A DNA stretch of 64,000 bases from Micractinium sp. NFX-FRZ. Taxonomy: Eukaryota; Chlorophyta; Trebouxiophyceae; Chlorellales; Chlorellaceae. The notes beneath the pieces were generated by a model. It did no database searches, was not told the DNA's origin, and was given only the letters and a program-made list of their open reading frames with translations. Positions within the stretch are counted from its first letter, which is position 1. Each line of letters opens with the position of its first letter. The stretch covers positions 62,001 through 126,000 of the forward strand of contig JAPTJF010000063.1 of assembly GCA_029339195.1 (NCBI GenBank), read 5' to 3'. The translations under genes and the position numbers were made by a program. Below are positions 45,792 through 57,271 of the stretch, piece after piece.

Positions 45792-48700
45792 CTACTGCTG
45801 CTTGGCTTGCTGCTGCTGCTGCTGCGGCTGCTGCTGGTCGAGCTGCAGTTCAGAGACCGCAGACTCAAACCGAGCTGGGGCGTCGGAGTCAACTGCACAG
45901 CGCCAACACAGGGCAAGGACGGCAGGAGCGGGTGCGTCAGCCGGCGGCTGTATGGGCTGCCAGGCAGCAGCAGTGTCCCAACACGAGTCAGCTGCCAGGC
46001 ACCCAGCTGATGAGCCGCATGAGAGGGCACAGGGCACCCGGCTGGCGGACAGCAGCCCCCTCCCTCTGCGCTGCCTCCCACGCAGCACCTACCCCATGCC
46101 CTCTCCGATACCATTTTCAAACACCACCCAACACTCACCATAGCTGGGCCGTCCGCCGAGCTCGCTGCCCCCGGGCGTGCCGCCCCCGCCGCTGCCGCTG
46201 CCGCCGGGCGCCGGCTCCAGCGAGGCCGGCACAGGAGGCGGCAGGTCGCTGGGTGTGACGGCCTTTCCCTTGCGACGCACCACCGACCCCATGTTGACCA
46301 CCTTCTTCTTGGGAAGCGTGGTGGCGCGCAGGAGGCGGCGCAGGTCCTCTGCAGCACAGGTGGCCGTGGGGGTGGGGCGATGAGGTTAAGAGTCAGGGGG
46401 CGCAGGGGGGGCAGGGGGGGCACAGCAGCCCGAGTGGCGTTGGCTGTCACGGCAGGGGGGTATGCTGCATGGATGTCTCCAATGCAGGCCGGGGAATGCA
46501 GTGCACCACGCTGCATGGCGCGCCTGGCAGCGGGCAGCAGGCGGAGCACAGCACAGCACGGCACAGCAGCGATTGTGCCGCCCTCTCACTCACCCGTCTC
46601 GCGGCGCCAGACGGGGCGGTCGTAGAGCCCCACGCCCAGGGCGCGCACCATCCAGCGGTCGAAGAACTTGCGCTCCAAGATGTCGGGGTCGCGGGCCATG
46701 ACCTGTGGCGACGAAACAGTGGGAGGTAAGGGTAAGAGTGAAATAGGATAGGGGCCATGGCCGCCAAGGACAAGCGGAGCAGGTTGGCTGACACGGTACG
46801 CCCATCGTATATCCATAGTAAGTCTGTAGTAATTCCGTAGCAAGTCCGTCTGCCCTGCACCTGGCCTGCCCACACCCGGGTGCCTCTCTGCTGTTGGCCC
46901 CTCCTCGGGCCAGCGCCAGCGCCCGCCTACGTGCCCACCCGCTCAGCTCCCCCACCCCACACTGTCCCCACTCAGTCCTTGCCCTCCCACTCTGCCCCCA
47001 CCCCACGCTGCCTGCCCCCACTCGTGCCTTGCCCACCCACCTGCCGCACGGTGTCTGCGAAGCGGTCGGCGGGCGAGGGGCGGATGCGCAGGCGGCGGCG
47101 CACGCCAAAGGCGGCCCACAGGGCGCGCAGGCTGACCCACCACGTGCCGGCAATGAAGGCCAGGTAGCCCACCAATTGGATGACCAGCATGATGGTGCCC
47201 ACGGTGGCACTGCAGGCCGGGAGGACAGAGGAGCAGGGAGGAGATTCGTGCAGGCCAGGCACGTGAAGGTTGAAGAGAGGGGCGGTGCAGCGGGACGCGG
47301 CGGGCACGCATTTGAGTGGATGCCACAAGCGCCAGGTGTGCTGCCAGCTCGCTGCTCTCCCATGGACAGCCCCACCCTACAAGTTTTAACCAGCTGGGCT
47401 GACAGCCAGGCTGTGCTATCTGAAATACGTGGCGGGCCTTACCGGGTCATGTCGTTGCTGCCGCGGCCATCCATCACCGCCATTGCCAGCCCCACCACCG
47501 CCAGGCTGGCAAGGGTGGTCACCAGCTCAAACGCGCCCACCAGGGCAACGTTGTAGGGGCGCACCGCCAGCAGATAGATGGCGTAGACTGCGGCAGGGGG
47601 AGGCGGATTGCCAGGTGTGTGTGTTGAGTTGCCAAGCGCACTGTTCGCAAGCTAAGGCAGGGCGGGCAGGTGCCTGGGGGGCACACGCGCTGGGCAGAGG
47701 GGGCAGGCAGCTCTGGGTCCTAGGCCTGCAAGGCGACTGGCAAGCCCAAGAGGTGCGTGAGTGCTGGCAAGAGGCCCCGTGGCGGCAAGCAGACGGCACA
47801 AGCAGGGCATGCTGCTCGGCGGGGGGCGGGGCAGTGAGGCGGCACACTCTCGATCAGGATGACGAAGAAGGAGCAGAAGGAGGGGAGTGCGCCCTTGGGC
47901 ATGCGTGGGCTAAAACACCCCAGCAGCGGTGTGTGTGGGGAGCCCACCCCCCTGGGGCGCACTCACATCCGTAGAGCAGGATGAGCAGGCAGCACTGGAT
48001 GTAGGAATCGACTGCATCCACTCCAGAGACGGCGGCCGCCAGGATGACCGCCTTGGCCACCGCCAGCAGCTGGGCGGACGAGCGCAGGTGGTGAGGCTCC
48101 ACCAGCGCCTTACCCCTGCAGCAGAGATGGCGAGGTGGATGGGGAGGTGAGGAGGAGGCAGGCAGGCATGTGTGTGTGGCTTGAGAAGGCAGCTGGGCTG
48201 GTGGTGCTAGCAAGTGGTGAGCCTCCCGGCGCTTTGCTCTGGCAGGGGATGCACCAACCGTAAGGGAAACAGGCGTGTGTGTAAGGGGCCGGCTGAGGTG
48301 AACGCCGTGTTGTTATGTGGTGGGGCTGCAGCAGCGCTTTGCCCCTGCAGCCTGCGGAGCCTCACCTCTAGCCTATCAGGTGGCCAGCTCGGCACGGGCG
48401 CTGCCCTGCTGCCCCCCTGCACGTGCCGCCTCACAGCCCCCTGCCCCCTCTCCTGCTCCCCCAATGCACTCTTTCAAAGGCAACAGTGCAGCCCAGCGCC
48501 TCGCCTCCAGCTGATGGCGGCCAGCTTGGGCATGGGCACACACGCGCCCCTTGTAACGCCCCCAGCTACCAACCCCAGCTACCAGCCCCGCCCCAGCCTG
48601 CAGCCCCTCACCTCCAGCTGATGGTGGCCAGCTCCGGCATTGGCACCAGCGCACCCCTGTCGATCTTGCCCCTCACGGGGTCAAACTCGTAGGTGGCCCT

Positions 48701-51700
48701 CCGGCGAGCCATGGCCTGCCCATATGTGGCCTCAAACAGGGGCCCGTACTTGAAGACGAAGCGCGAGTCGAGGTTGATGCCGCACCAGTCGCCCTGCAGC
48801 TTGCGCGCGCCGCACAGGCTGCGCACCAGCCCGGTGAAGCTCCAGGCGCGGTGCCGGGCGGCGAGGTCCGCCGGCGTCTCAATCGCGGCTGCTGCGCTGG
48901 CCGGGTCGGCGGGAAGCACATCTGCTGCTGCTGCCGCTGGGTCTGCTGCTGCTGCAGAAGAGTCGCCATTGGCGTCGCCATTGGCGGCGGCGCCCGCGGG
49001 CGGCGGGCCGCGCGGGCTGGCGGTGGGCGTGGGCGCTGCGATGGCTGCCGCCAGCGGGTCTCGGTGCAGCACAAAGATTGCGCGCCGCTTGCCCAGCCCG
49101 GGGTTCTGGAGCCAGCGCCAGATGAGGAAGAAGGCGGCGAGGAGGAAGGAGCAGGGGAGGAGGGCGAGGAGGAAGGCGCCCAACACAATGTCGCCCACGC
49201 TGCAGTTGAACAGGCCTGCGGCGGGGCAGGGAGAGGAGAAGGAGAAGGGACAGGAGTGAAGGGAGAGGTGGGAGGGAGCGGAGCAGAGGGGCCGTGCAGC
49301 GAACAAGTGGTTGGTTGGTTGGTTGGTTGTAGGCACATGCAGCGAGGCAGGCGGAGCTTCCGAGACGACAAGCTTGCTGCTGGCAACCAGGGCAGCCAGG
49401 CGCCGCGCTGCCCAGCATCCACCCAGCATCCACCCATTGCCACGGCAGCAGGGTGCTCACCAGCAGCGCCATAGGCGAGGGCCGGCAGGATGGCCAGGCA
49501 GACCGCTGTCTCGATGCGTGGGAACCACAGGGTGTTGGGTATGCGCGCGTGGCGCCACATCATGCCGCCCAGCAGGCCCAGGTGGGCCAGCATGACGACG
49601 AATGCAAAGAGGGAGGTCCAGAAGGCGGTACGGGCGAGGCGGTCGTAGTAGTACTGCCGTGGGTAGGCGCCTGCGGGAGCGGGGGCTCACATGAAAGGGC
49701 ACAGCAAAAAGAGAGGCGGACGGGTGAGCCAGGGGTGGCAACAACACATCACAGAGGTGCATTTAGCAGGAGGGGGGGGGCTGGGGGACACGCGCCTGCA
49801 TAAAGCGATACACCAAGTAGGGGGCAGGCAGGTGAGAGATAGAGAAGGAGCTCTGCTTACCGTCGTTGCCGGCGGCGTCGATGACGTCGTAGGCACGCTG
49901 CACCGCGCCGCCCGCCACCAGGACATCCTCTGTGTTCAACTGGCCTGCAGTGCGCGGCAGGAGGGCAGGCAGAGCAATGTGAGGGTCATGGGACACATTG
50001 AGCTTGTGGACACATACTGTCTGGTCAGCCGAAGTGACACCGCAAGGCACAGGGGCTTGGCTGGCAACCCAACGTGGCACAACAGCACCGGGGGCGGCGC
50101 GAGCCTCCTGTAAGCAAGACTCGCCGGCCAGAAACAGGGCGCAACACAGCAGGGGCAGGGCGGCAAGCCTCACCGTTGGGGGACATGTACTGCAGGCCCC
50201 GCGAGGCAACAACATACAGGGCTCCCTCAAAGGCGGGCTGCTCCGCCGCGCCGTCACCCGCCGCCTGCAGCAGCGAGCGCCGCCCGCGGCCGCCCCCGCT
50301 GCGCCGCGCAGCAATGGCCGCAAGCCGGCGCAGCGCCGGCGGCTTACCCTGCGTGAGCTCCACTGCCGGCGGCTGCTGCTGCTGCTCGGGCGGTGGGTCG
50401 GCTGCCGGGGGCTGCTGCTCAAGTGGGGGTGGGTCAGCCACTGGTGCCTGCTGGCCTTCTGGTGGGGGATCCGCGGGTGCCTGCTGCTCTCCCGGCGGCG
50501 GGTCTGCCGCCGCCTGCGGCTGCTCCTCTGCCGGCGGGGTGGGCTGCGGGTCGGCCCCCTGGGTGGCCTCTGGCTGAGGAGGCGGCTGCTTGGGCTCCGG
50601 CGTGAGCGACATGGCGCCCACCCCGGCTGCACACAGAGGCAAGGGTGGCAGAGGCAAAGGTGAAGGAGCGAGTCGGGAGGCGTGGGAAACAACCCAGGCA
50701 GAGGGCGCCGGTGGCGAACGCTATTGGGGCGGCAAAAGTAGCATAAGCTATATACAGCAGAGGGTTGCGGCTGTAGAGGTGGTGGGCATGCGCAGTGCAG
50801 GGCAGCAGGACCCGTGGCACCGGCAGCATGCAGCTGAGGAATCTGCTAGGTCTCTTGCCCACGCAAGCGGCTGCATCAGCCGGCCTCGTGTGTCAAAGGG
50901 CCAGCACTACACAGGCACACAGCTTTACCTGCAGGTGGCATTGTGAGGGCGGGTAGCTGGACATCCGAGCTTGGCGGCGGCGAGGCGGCCTGGGCATCTG
51001 GCGTCGTCGGCGGGGAGGGCAGGGAAGCTGCGGGGGCCTTGTCGGCAGGCGGCGGCAGCTGCTCGCCCCCTGCTGCGGGCGGGGGGCTCTCCGCCTGCTG
51101 CTGCGGGGCTGCAGCCAGGCAAAGCAAGGGAAGGAAGGCAAGGGGAGGGCCAGTAAGCGTGCCGCCTTCAGCATCAGGCATGCAGGCACGCACCAACACA
51201 ATGGGTTGGGCTCTGCTGGCTGCGCTTGAAAAGAGGAAAAACTCTGCAGGGGATCCGTGTTGCAGGGCAACCTAACTCTGGAAAATCACCTGGGGGAGAG
51301 GTGGGAGGGCTGGCAAAAGAACCCTGTGGGGGAGGCGCCCCTCCCTCCAAGGCAGGGGCTGCCGGCACCGGAGGCCTCGGTCCCGGTGGAAGCTGCTGCG
51401 CCGGCGGCGAGCCCAGCGTGGGTGGCGGGCCGCCGGCAGGCGGTGACGGCGCCGGCAGCGGCGCGCCTGCGCCAGCGGGCGGTGGCTGCAACTGCTGCTG
51501 CTGCTGGGGTAGCAGCTGCGCCTGCGCCTGTTGCTCCGGGGGCGGCAGGCTTTGAACAGAGGCCGGCGGGGAGGGGCTGGGCGCCCTTTCGCCCTGCGTG
51601 TTCCCACCCCCACTTGCATCCTCGGCTACAGAGAAGGCCGAAGCGGTGCCGCCCGCGCTGGCCTGCGTTGCGCTTGTGGGCGCCTGTGCGGGCGCCAAGG

Positions 51701-54700
51701 CCCGGGCTGAGTTGGCCTGCGGGGGAGCCCCCACCAGCTGGGCCTCAGAGGGCGTCAGGAAGGGGATGCCACCCAGCACAGCAATCTGCAGGCAGGCGGG
51801 AGGCCAGGCAGGCAGGCAGGCGGGGGCGGGCAGCAGATAGGGTGATGGGTCACAGGAGGGTGGTTGGGGGCGCCCGGGCAGGGTGGCGGTGGGGAGGGCA
51901 GGTGGTGCAAGGCAGAGGGTGGCGGGGCTGACTGGCCTGTGGAGCATGCAGGGCAGGCAGCAGAAGCGACGGCGGCAGCAGAGGCTGCACCAGCAGAGAA
52001 GGAAGCTGCACCCACCCCTGCGGTGCTGCCTGGCGGCAAGGGGGCCAGGCTGCCAACGACTGTGACCAGCGGTTTGCCGGTGACGTCGTCGGGGGAGAGG
52101 GCTGGGTAGAGGGCGGCATTGACCTGCAGCCAGGGGGGGAAATTGGACGGGGCAGGGGCTGGGTTTAGGAGGGAGGTGCGCGCCTGGGGAGGGGGGAGGA
52201 TACATGTCTGCATGGTGCTTGATAGCGGGTTCAGGGCAGGGCAGGGAGGCGTGCAGCAGGGGGAGCACTGCCAGGGCGGGTACCAGGCGCATGGCAGTAT
52301 AGATGATGGATCAGCAAGACGGCGCAGCAAGCAGGCTGCGTAGCAACCTACCCCCAGCCAGCCGATGCCAGCCCTTAATTGAGCACTGCGTAACACAAGC
52401 GGCGGCACCGCGTGCCACCAGCCCCAGCGCATTAGCACATGCAGCTGCATGCAGCGCCATCTGGGCGCCAGCTCAGCTCACTCACCGTCTGGCCCTTTGA
52501 TGTGAGCACCACTGGGATGGCAGGGAAAGCAAAGTCGGGGTCCATGTCAGGTGGGTAGCTGTCGGCCCAGGGCAGCCTGATCTCCCCCACGGTCCACCCA
52601 AAGGTGGAGGCCACGGTGCGGTAGTTGTCGGGCAGCCACTGGGCCGCCAGGCGGCTGGTGAGGTAGAAGGTCTGGGCGTAGCCGACGAGGGAGATGGCGC
52701 CGCAGCCGAGGACGCCGGGGGCGTAGGGGAGGAGGGAGGAGGAGGCGTAGGAGGCGGCGGTGCAGAGGGCCAGGGAGGTGCCGAGGAAGACGTTGGCAGC
52801 AATGCCCGCGGCCTGCATGGCGGTTGGTTAGTGAATAAGTGAGTGATGAGGAGGCATAGTGTAGAGGGCCTTAAGGGAGGCACCCTGCCTGCCTGCTGCC
52901 TCTTCCTTCCCTCTTCACACGCCTGGCACTTGAGCCGCGGCACTCGCAGGCGAGGTGCAGAGGAACTGCCTGCCCAGTACAGCGTCGCCTCATCCCAGCA
53001 CGCCCCCAAGGCCCCACCCGCTCCCCAGCTGCCCTCACGCCCCCACAGCACACTCACCTCCAAGCCTTGGCTCTTGGGCCGGTACTTGATCGTGAGCTGC
53101 GCCGGCTGCGTGTTGGCGTTGCCCACCAGGTCCCGAATCGTGCCCTTGTTCACCCACACCCTGCAGCGTGCCAAGGGGTGGCGGGCAATGGGTCAGCGGG
53201 CAAGGGGTCGGTGGCGTGCGATGTCAGGCGTGCGAGAGCTCTCCCAGCTGCTGCTCGGCAGTGTGTAATGACAGGACGCCCAGCCCAGCCTGCCGGCTGC
53301 TCGCTTCTAGCACACAGAGTCAGCACATTCATAACCCGCATGCATCAACCGCCCGCCCCCGCTCCTCATGCACCTGCAAACCCCTCGCACAACACACCCT
53401 CACAGCCATCCGTCGCACCTCCGTCGCACCAAGCACCCTACCAACGGCGACCGTTGCTGCCTCATGCGTGCACAGTCCCCCTGCTGCGATCCAACACTCA
53501 CGTGTAGTCGCCCTGCTGGTCAGCATCCAGCACATACATCACAATGTCCAGCCGCCCCGCCCCCACGTCCAGCACGGCGTCGACGCGCTTGGCGCCGTTG
53601 TGCCCAAACATTGCAAAGGGGTCGGCCCCCAGCACGGGCTCGCCGTAGGAGATGGAGAAGTAGAGCTGGGTGGCGGTGGTGACCCCAGCGGAGCCTGGGG
53701 TGGTGATCACCGGCTGCAGGTGGGGGCATCAGCGGGGGGTGGGGGGAGCGAGCGTGAAAAACAAGAGTGGAGCTGGGGGGCGGGTGGGGTGACGCCGGCG
53801 GAGCTGGGGGTGGTGATCACCGGCTGCAGCGGCCGGCGGGAGGATGGGGAGCGAGCGAGCGTGGATGGGAAAGGGGTGGAGATGGAGGAATGGAGCTCGG
53901 CGGCAACAGCAACAGCGTGCAGGGGACGGGGAGGGGCGGCATTGTGGGTGGGGTGGCACACCACATGTGCATCCTTCTCAAAACAGCTCCCAGCGCGGCG
54001 GCCTCGAGAGCATGCGGCGCAGGCAGGCAGGCAGTGCATCAAGCCTGCCCCATACGCCCAGGGCTTCCCTCCAGCTCCCCGGGCCCTCTCTGACCCCTCC
54101 CCCTGCCATCCCTTTCCAAACACATGCCGCCCCTGCAGCTGCCCGCCGCACCTCTGGCGGCGTGGTGTCCCTCTCAATGGTGACTGTGTTAGAGAGGGCG
54201 TTGGCGATGCCGTACCGCGCCAGGGCCCCCTCGGCCACGGCAACCTGGATTGGGTCGGAGCCGCCCACTCGCAGCTGGGCCAGCATCGTGCGCCCGTCTG
54301 CACAGAGGCGGGGGCAGACGTGGGGGGTGTGAGACGAGTGCGAGGCTGGTGTGTGTGAGCAGGTGCAGGAGAGGGGCGGGCAGCATGTAGCACCCGACTG
54401 CCGCTTCCGTCTGCAGGTGGGAGATGATGTGGCAGGGGCAGGCATGCAGGCGGGCCGTGCCCGTGCAGGCTGTCGGCTGAACGCACCCCACATCATCCCA
54501 CCTGCGCCGCGGGTGATCCCTATCAGCGAGGCATTCCCAGCGATGGCGAAGGCCTCAGCTGGCAGCACGTCTGGTGGGAAGCTGGCGCCCCCGCCCAGCG
54601 TCAGTGCCAGCGCGACCTGGCTGCCACCCGTGCGCAGCACGGGGTCACGCAGGCAGGTGGCGTTGGCGGCGGCGCCCGCTGGCGGCAGCCCGTCGGCGCC

Positions 54701-56121
54701 GCATGGCAGCGGCAGCTGGTTGGAGGCGTTCACAGGGCGGGCCAGGCCAGAGTAGCCATCAACCACAACTGAGCCGTCGGCAGAGGCTGGGGCCAAGATG
54801 ACCGGCACGAGGCCGGGGGAGGACTGCGACAGGCGGCGCGCCCTGTGCACGCCGCCGCCCAGCACGCCGCCGCTGCCGCCGCCGCTGCTGGCTGCTGCGT
54901 CGCCGCCGGGTATGGCGATGCCCAGGTGATGCTGGGCAGCGCTGCCTGCACGCCCCGCCAGCCTCTGCAAGCCGTCGCTCAGCGCGTGCCACAGCCGGGA
55001 CACGCCCGCCGCCTCCTGCATACACGAGAGACGGATGGGCGGGGGCGGGGTCAGCCCCGCTGCCCATGCTGCGCCTTGCTCGCCATAAGCATACGGCAGC
55101 AGGCATCTGAGGCAATGCACACAGCAACAAACAAACACATAGCAGGTATAGGCAAGCCAACGCACCTGATTGCTGCTGCTGCTGCTGCTGCTGCTGCCGT
55201 CGCCACTGGCGCAGCCGCGGTGCACAAAGAGTGCGCTCTGAACCAACACCGGCCCGCTGCTGCCCGCTGCTTCATCGCAATGCACGTCTAGCCGTACAAT
55301 GTAGCTGCCGTCTCCCTGCTGCTGCTGCTGCTGCTGCTGCTGTTCAAAAGCAGAGGCGTCTAGATGGAAGGAGAACCACTGCTGGTCCGAGGAGGGGGCA
55401 GCCTCGGCAACCGCCGCCCCCGCTGCCGGCTGCGCGCTTCCTGCGACCTGCACGGGATCGGCAACAGCAGGCAGCAGCGGCAGGGTAAGGGAGGCAGGTG
55501 GGATGAATGCAAAGATGACTTGCATGGATAGACGCATGATGATGACATGTCAGGCGGTTGGCAGCGGCGGGTGGCGGGCGTTGAGCAGGCGAGCAGTGTG
55601 AACCAGCAGCCTTGCTACAGGCGTTGCAACAGCCCTTAGACAGCCCTTTGCCACTCTGCTGATTTAATCATGCCACCATTTTGCTTGACAGCTTAAAACC
55701 TGAGCTCTGCCGCCCTTGCCGTCATGCCTGGGCGCCCAGGCCTGCCGCCGTGCCCAGTGCCACTGCCCAAGTACGTGCGATGGCGCGCCCTCCCCCTGGC
55801 CCCACGCACCTGAGCACTGCGCCAAGGGCGTCCCGATGAACCCTCAGGGCCGCCAGGCTGCACCGACAGCGCCCCCGAGCAGCGGGTGGCACCAGCGGGC
55901 ACGCGGTGCAGGACCTCAAGCAGGGTGCCCGTTCGTGGGCAGCCCAGAGGCATATTCGGACGCCATTGCTCCCCTTTCAAGCTGTAAGGCCGCCCTGCCA
56001 GCCGCAAAGCCAGCGGGAAGGTGGCAGGTGCCGCTGCTTCCGCCGTTTGTCGGGCCAGTAGCAGGGCGAGTAGCCCTGCAAGCATACCCAGGCCTGCACT
56101 CAGCCGCCGGGGTGTCGCCAT
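45792..56121 (-). CDS. Large secreted/polytopic TRP/Flc-like membrane protein
   Basis: Twenty exons from 56121-55810 to 45892-45792 splice in phase to 1,637 residues. The N-terminal signal peptide is LGMLAGLLALLLARQTAEAA. Residues 105-420 are a Cys-poor ectodomain with poly-Gln and poly-Ser runs. Residues about 418-520 look like a bacterial-type Ig repeat (VITTPGSAG, LYFSISYGEPV, VLDADQQGDYTVWVNKGTIR). Residues 524-590 hold two hydrophobic helices. Residues 669-1000 are Pro/Gln/Ala-rich with repeated ADPPP. The C-terminal part has about seven helices: FWTSLFAFVVMLAHLGLLGG, IVLGAFLLALLPCSFLLAAF, YIQCCLLILLYG, YAIYLLAVRPYN, IMLVIQLVGYLAFIAG. The RPYN motif after a helix and the GPLFEATYG segment recall TRP/Flc-type proteins, in which the region forms a channel or flavin carrier. 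That family call is tentative; the secreted, multi-span nature is well supported. The last exon ends in a Gln-rich tail. Confidence 0.7.
48213..48560 (-). repeat. Tandem decayed copies of two exon edges within a TRP-like intron
   Basis: In the intron between exons 49215-48612 and 48115-47967, the donor-side text at 48600-48660 (ctccagctgatggtggccag) recurs near 48492-48545 (ctccagctgatggcggccag) and more weakly near 48360-48405. The acceptor-side text at 48089-48120 (ccagcgccttacccctgcag) recurs near 48230 and 48336 (gcagcgctttgcccctgcag). Unit length is about 110-130 bp. Confidence 0.8.
53772..53829 (-). pseudogene. Duplicated pseudo-exon of the Ig-like segment
   Basis: Copy of the start of exon 53713-53502, offset by 110 bp. 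The 20-mer gtggtgatcaccggctgcag is identical at 53700-53719 and 53810-53829, and 35 flanking bases are similar. The copy keeps the CTGCAG acceptor and reads PVITTPSSAG in the correct phase, but has no downstream donor that restores the frame and meets a stop near 53707. Confidence 0.85.
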
Positions 56122-57271
56122 GACGCGCGGTGTCCAAAGTTCTAGTGCGCCATGTAGACTGCCAACCGAGGCACGTTCTGGCTGTGTGCACCAAGAACCC
56201 AGTTGGGGCAGTAGGACCGCGATGAACGGAGTATCTGCGGGCCGCTCCACACAGTTAACAGCGGCCAGCATGCCCAGCAGGCCGGCGTCAGCGGACACGT
56301 CGGCAGGCTCACATTCTCGCAGCCTGCCCTCATTCCATTGCAGCTTTGCACCCAGGCATGCCGCAACGCATGCTCATACACCCCTTCTGTCACAAACCGC
56401 AGGAAGAGGTTCGTATGAGATCATTGCTGGGGTAGCAGGGAAGAGAGGGAGGCATTGGGCCCTGAGGAGGGGGAAGAGCCAGCTGGCGGCGGGAAGGCAA
56501 GAGCCCCCTCTGTGCCCCAATCCAGTGTGGGAGACCGGGCGTTTGTTGCACACCATGTTTGCAGTGCACAGCCCGTGCCACAATCCTACGTCCACGTGCA
56601 TTAATGGGAAGCCGATTCGTGGCAGGCAGCCGCACGTTTGAGAACATCGGGCGCCACGCAGGGTCCCCTGCTGCCTCCATGACTCGAGGCATGCATGCTG
56701 CCCATCTGCCCACCGCCGCACCGCCCTGGGATCCCCCCAAGCCAGCCATGATGCCAACAGGTCGTCCTTGCATAACCCTATGGTAAGTGCTTCTTTATGA
56801 AGTAGGGAACTGCGTTACCACGGGCCCACAAAGAGGCCCCCCAAATTGGACCAGCATGAAAGGCGTAGGCATGATGAGCAGGGTGGATGGCAGAGCACTG
56901 TCGCCATCAGAGAGTGAACGCTCAATCAAGGCTGGAAAAATGGGCGGGGCACAGGGGGAGTGCCAAATCGGGATGCCCGGAAAGGCGTCTTGAAAGCGGT
57001 GCACCGGGGCAGCTGGTGGGGCTGGTGATGCTCCGCTGCGACGCAGACCCGCTGCACACGGGTGCACCCTGCCTGCATTGCACGCCTCACTTGGCCTGTG
57101 CCTGCCGCAGTGGTGCGTGCTGCTTGCCTGCCGCTAGCAAGCCCCAGCGCAGCACGTGCCGGCCCCGCTGCCGAAAGTTGCCGGCGGCAACAACAGCTGC
57201 GGCTTGCGGCTCCCCGCCTGCCGTGCCCGCTGCGCTTCGTCCGCTGTGCACGCTGCGCGCCGGCTGCCTCC
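56122..57271. other. Region between the TRP-like gene start and the TIM9 end
   Basis: Presumed 3' region of TIM9 and promoter of the TRP-like gene, both on the minus strand. Minus-strand open frames at 56374-56773 have no recognisable domain or splice support. Nothing else could be assigned. Confidence 0.4.

Noticed and set aside
45446..46258. Plus-strand 270-codon frame over the TRP-like gene end
   Set aside because: Antisense of the Gln-rich last exon and an intron; no independent support.
55449..55537. Start of the TRP-like protein at MRLSMQVIFAF (55537)
   Set aside because: An acceptor at 55448 and the phase-0 upstream exon 56121-55810 with a better signal peptide and coherent sequence make this part of an intron.
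56374..56773. Minus-strand open frames between TIM9 and the TRP-like gene
   Set aside because: No recognisable motif, no splice partners and a composition like neighbouring non-coding DNA.
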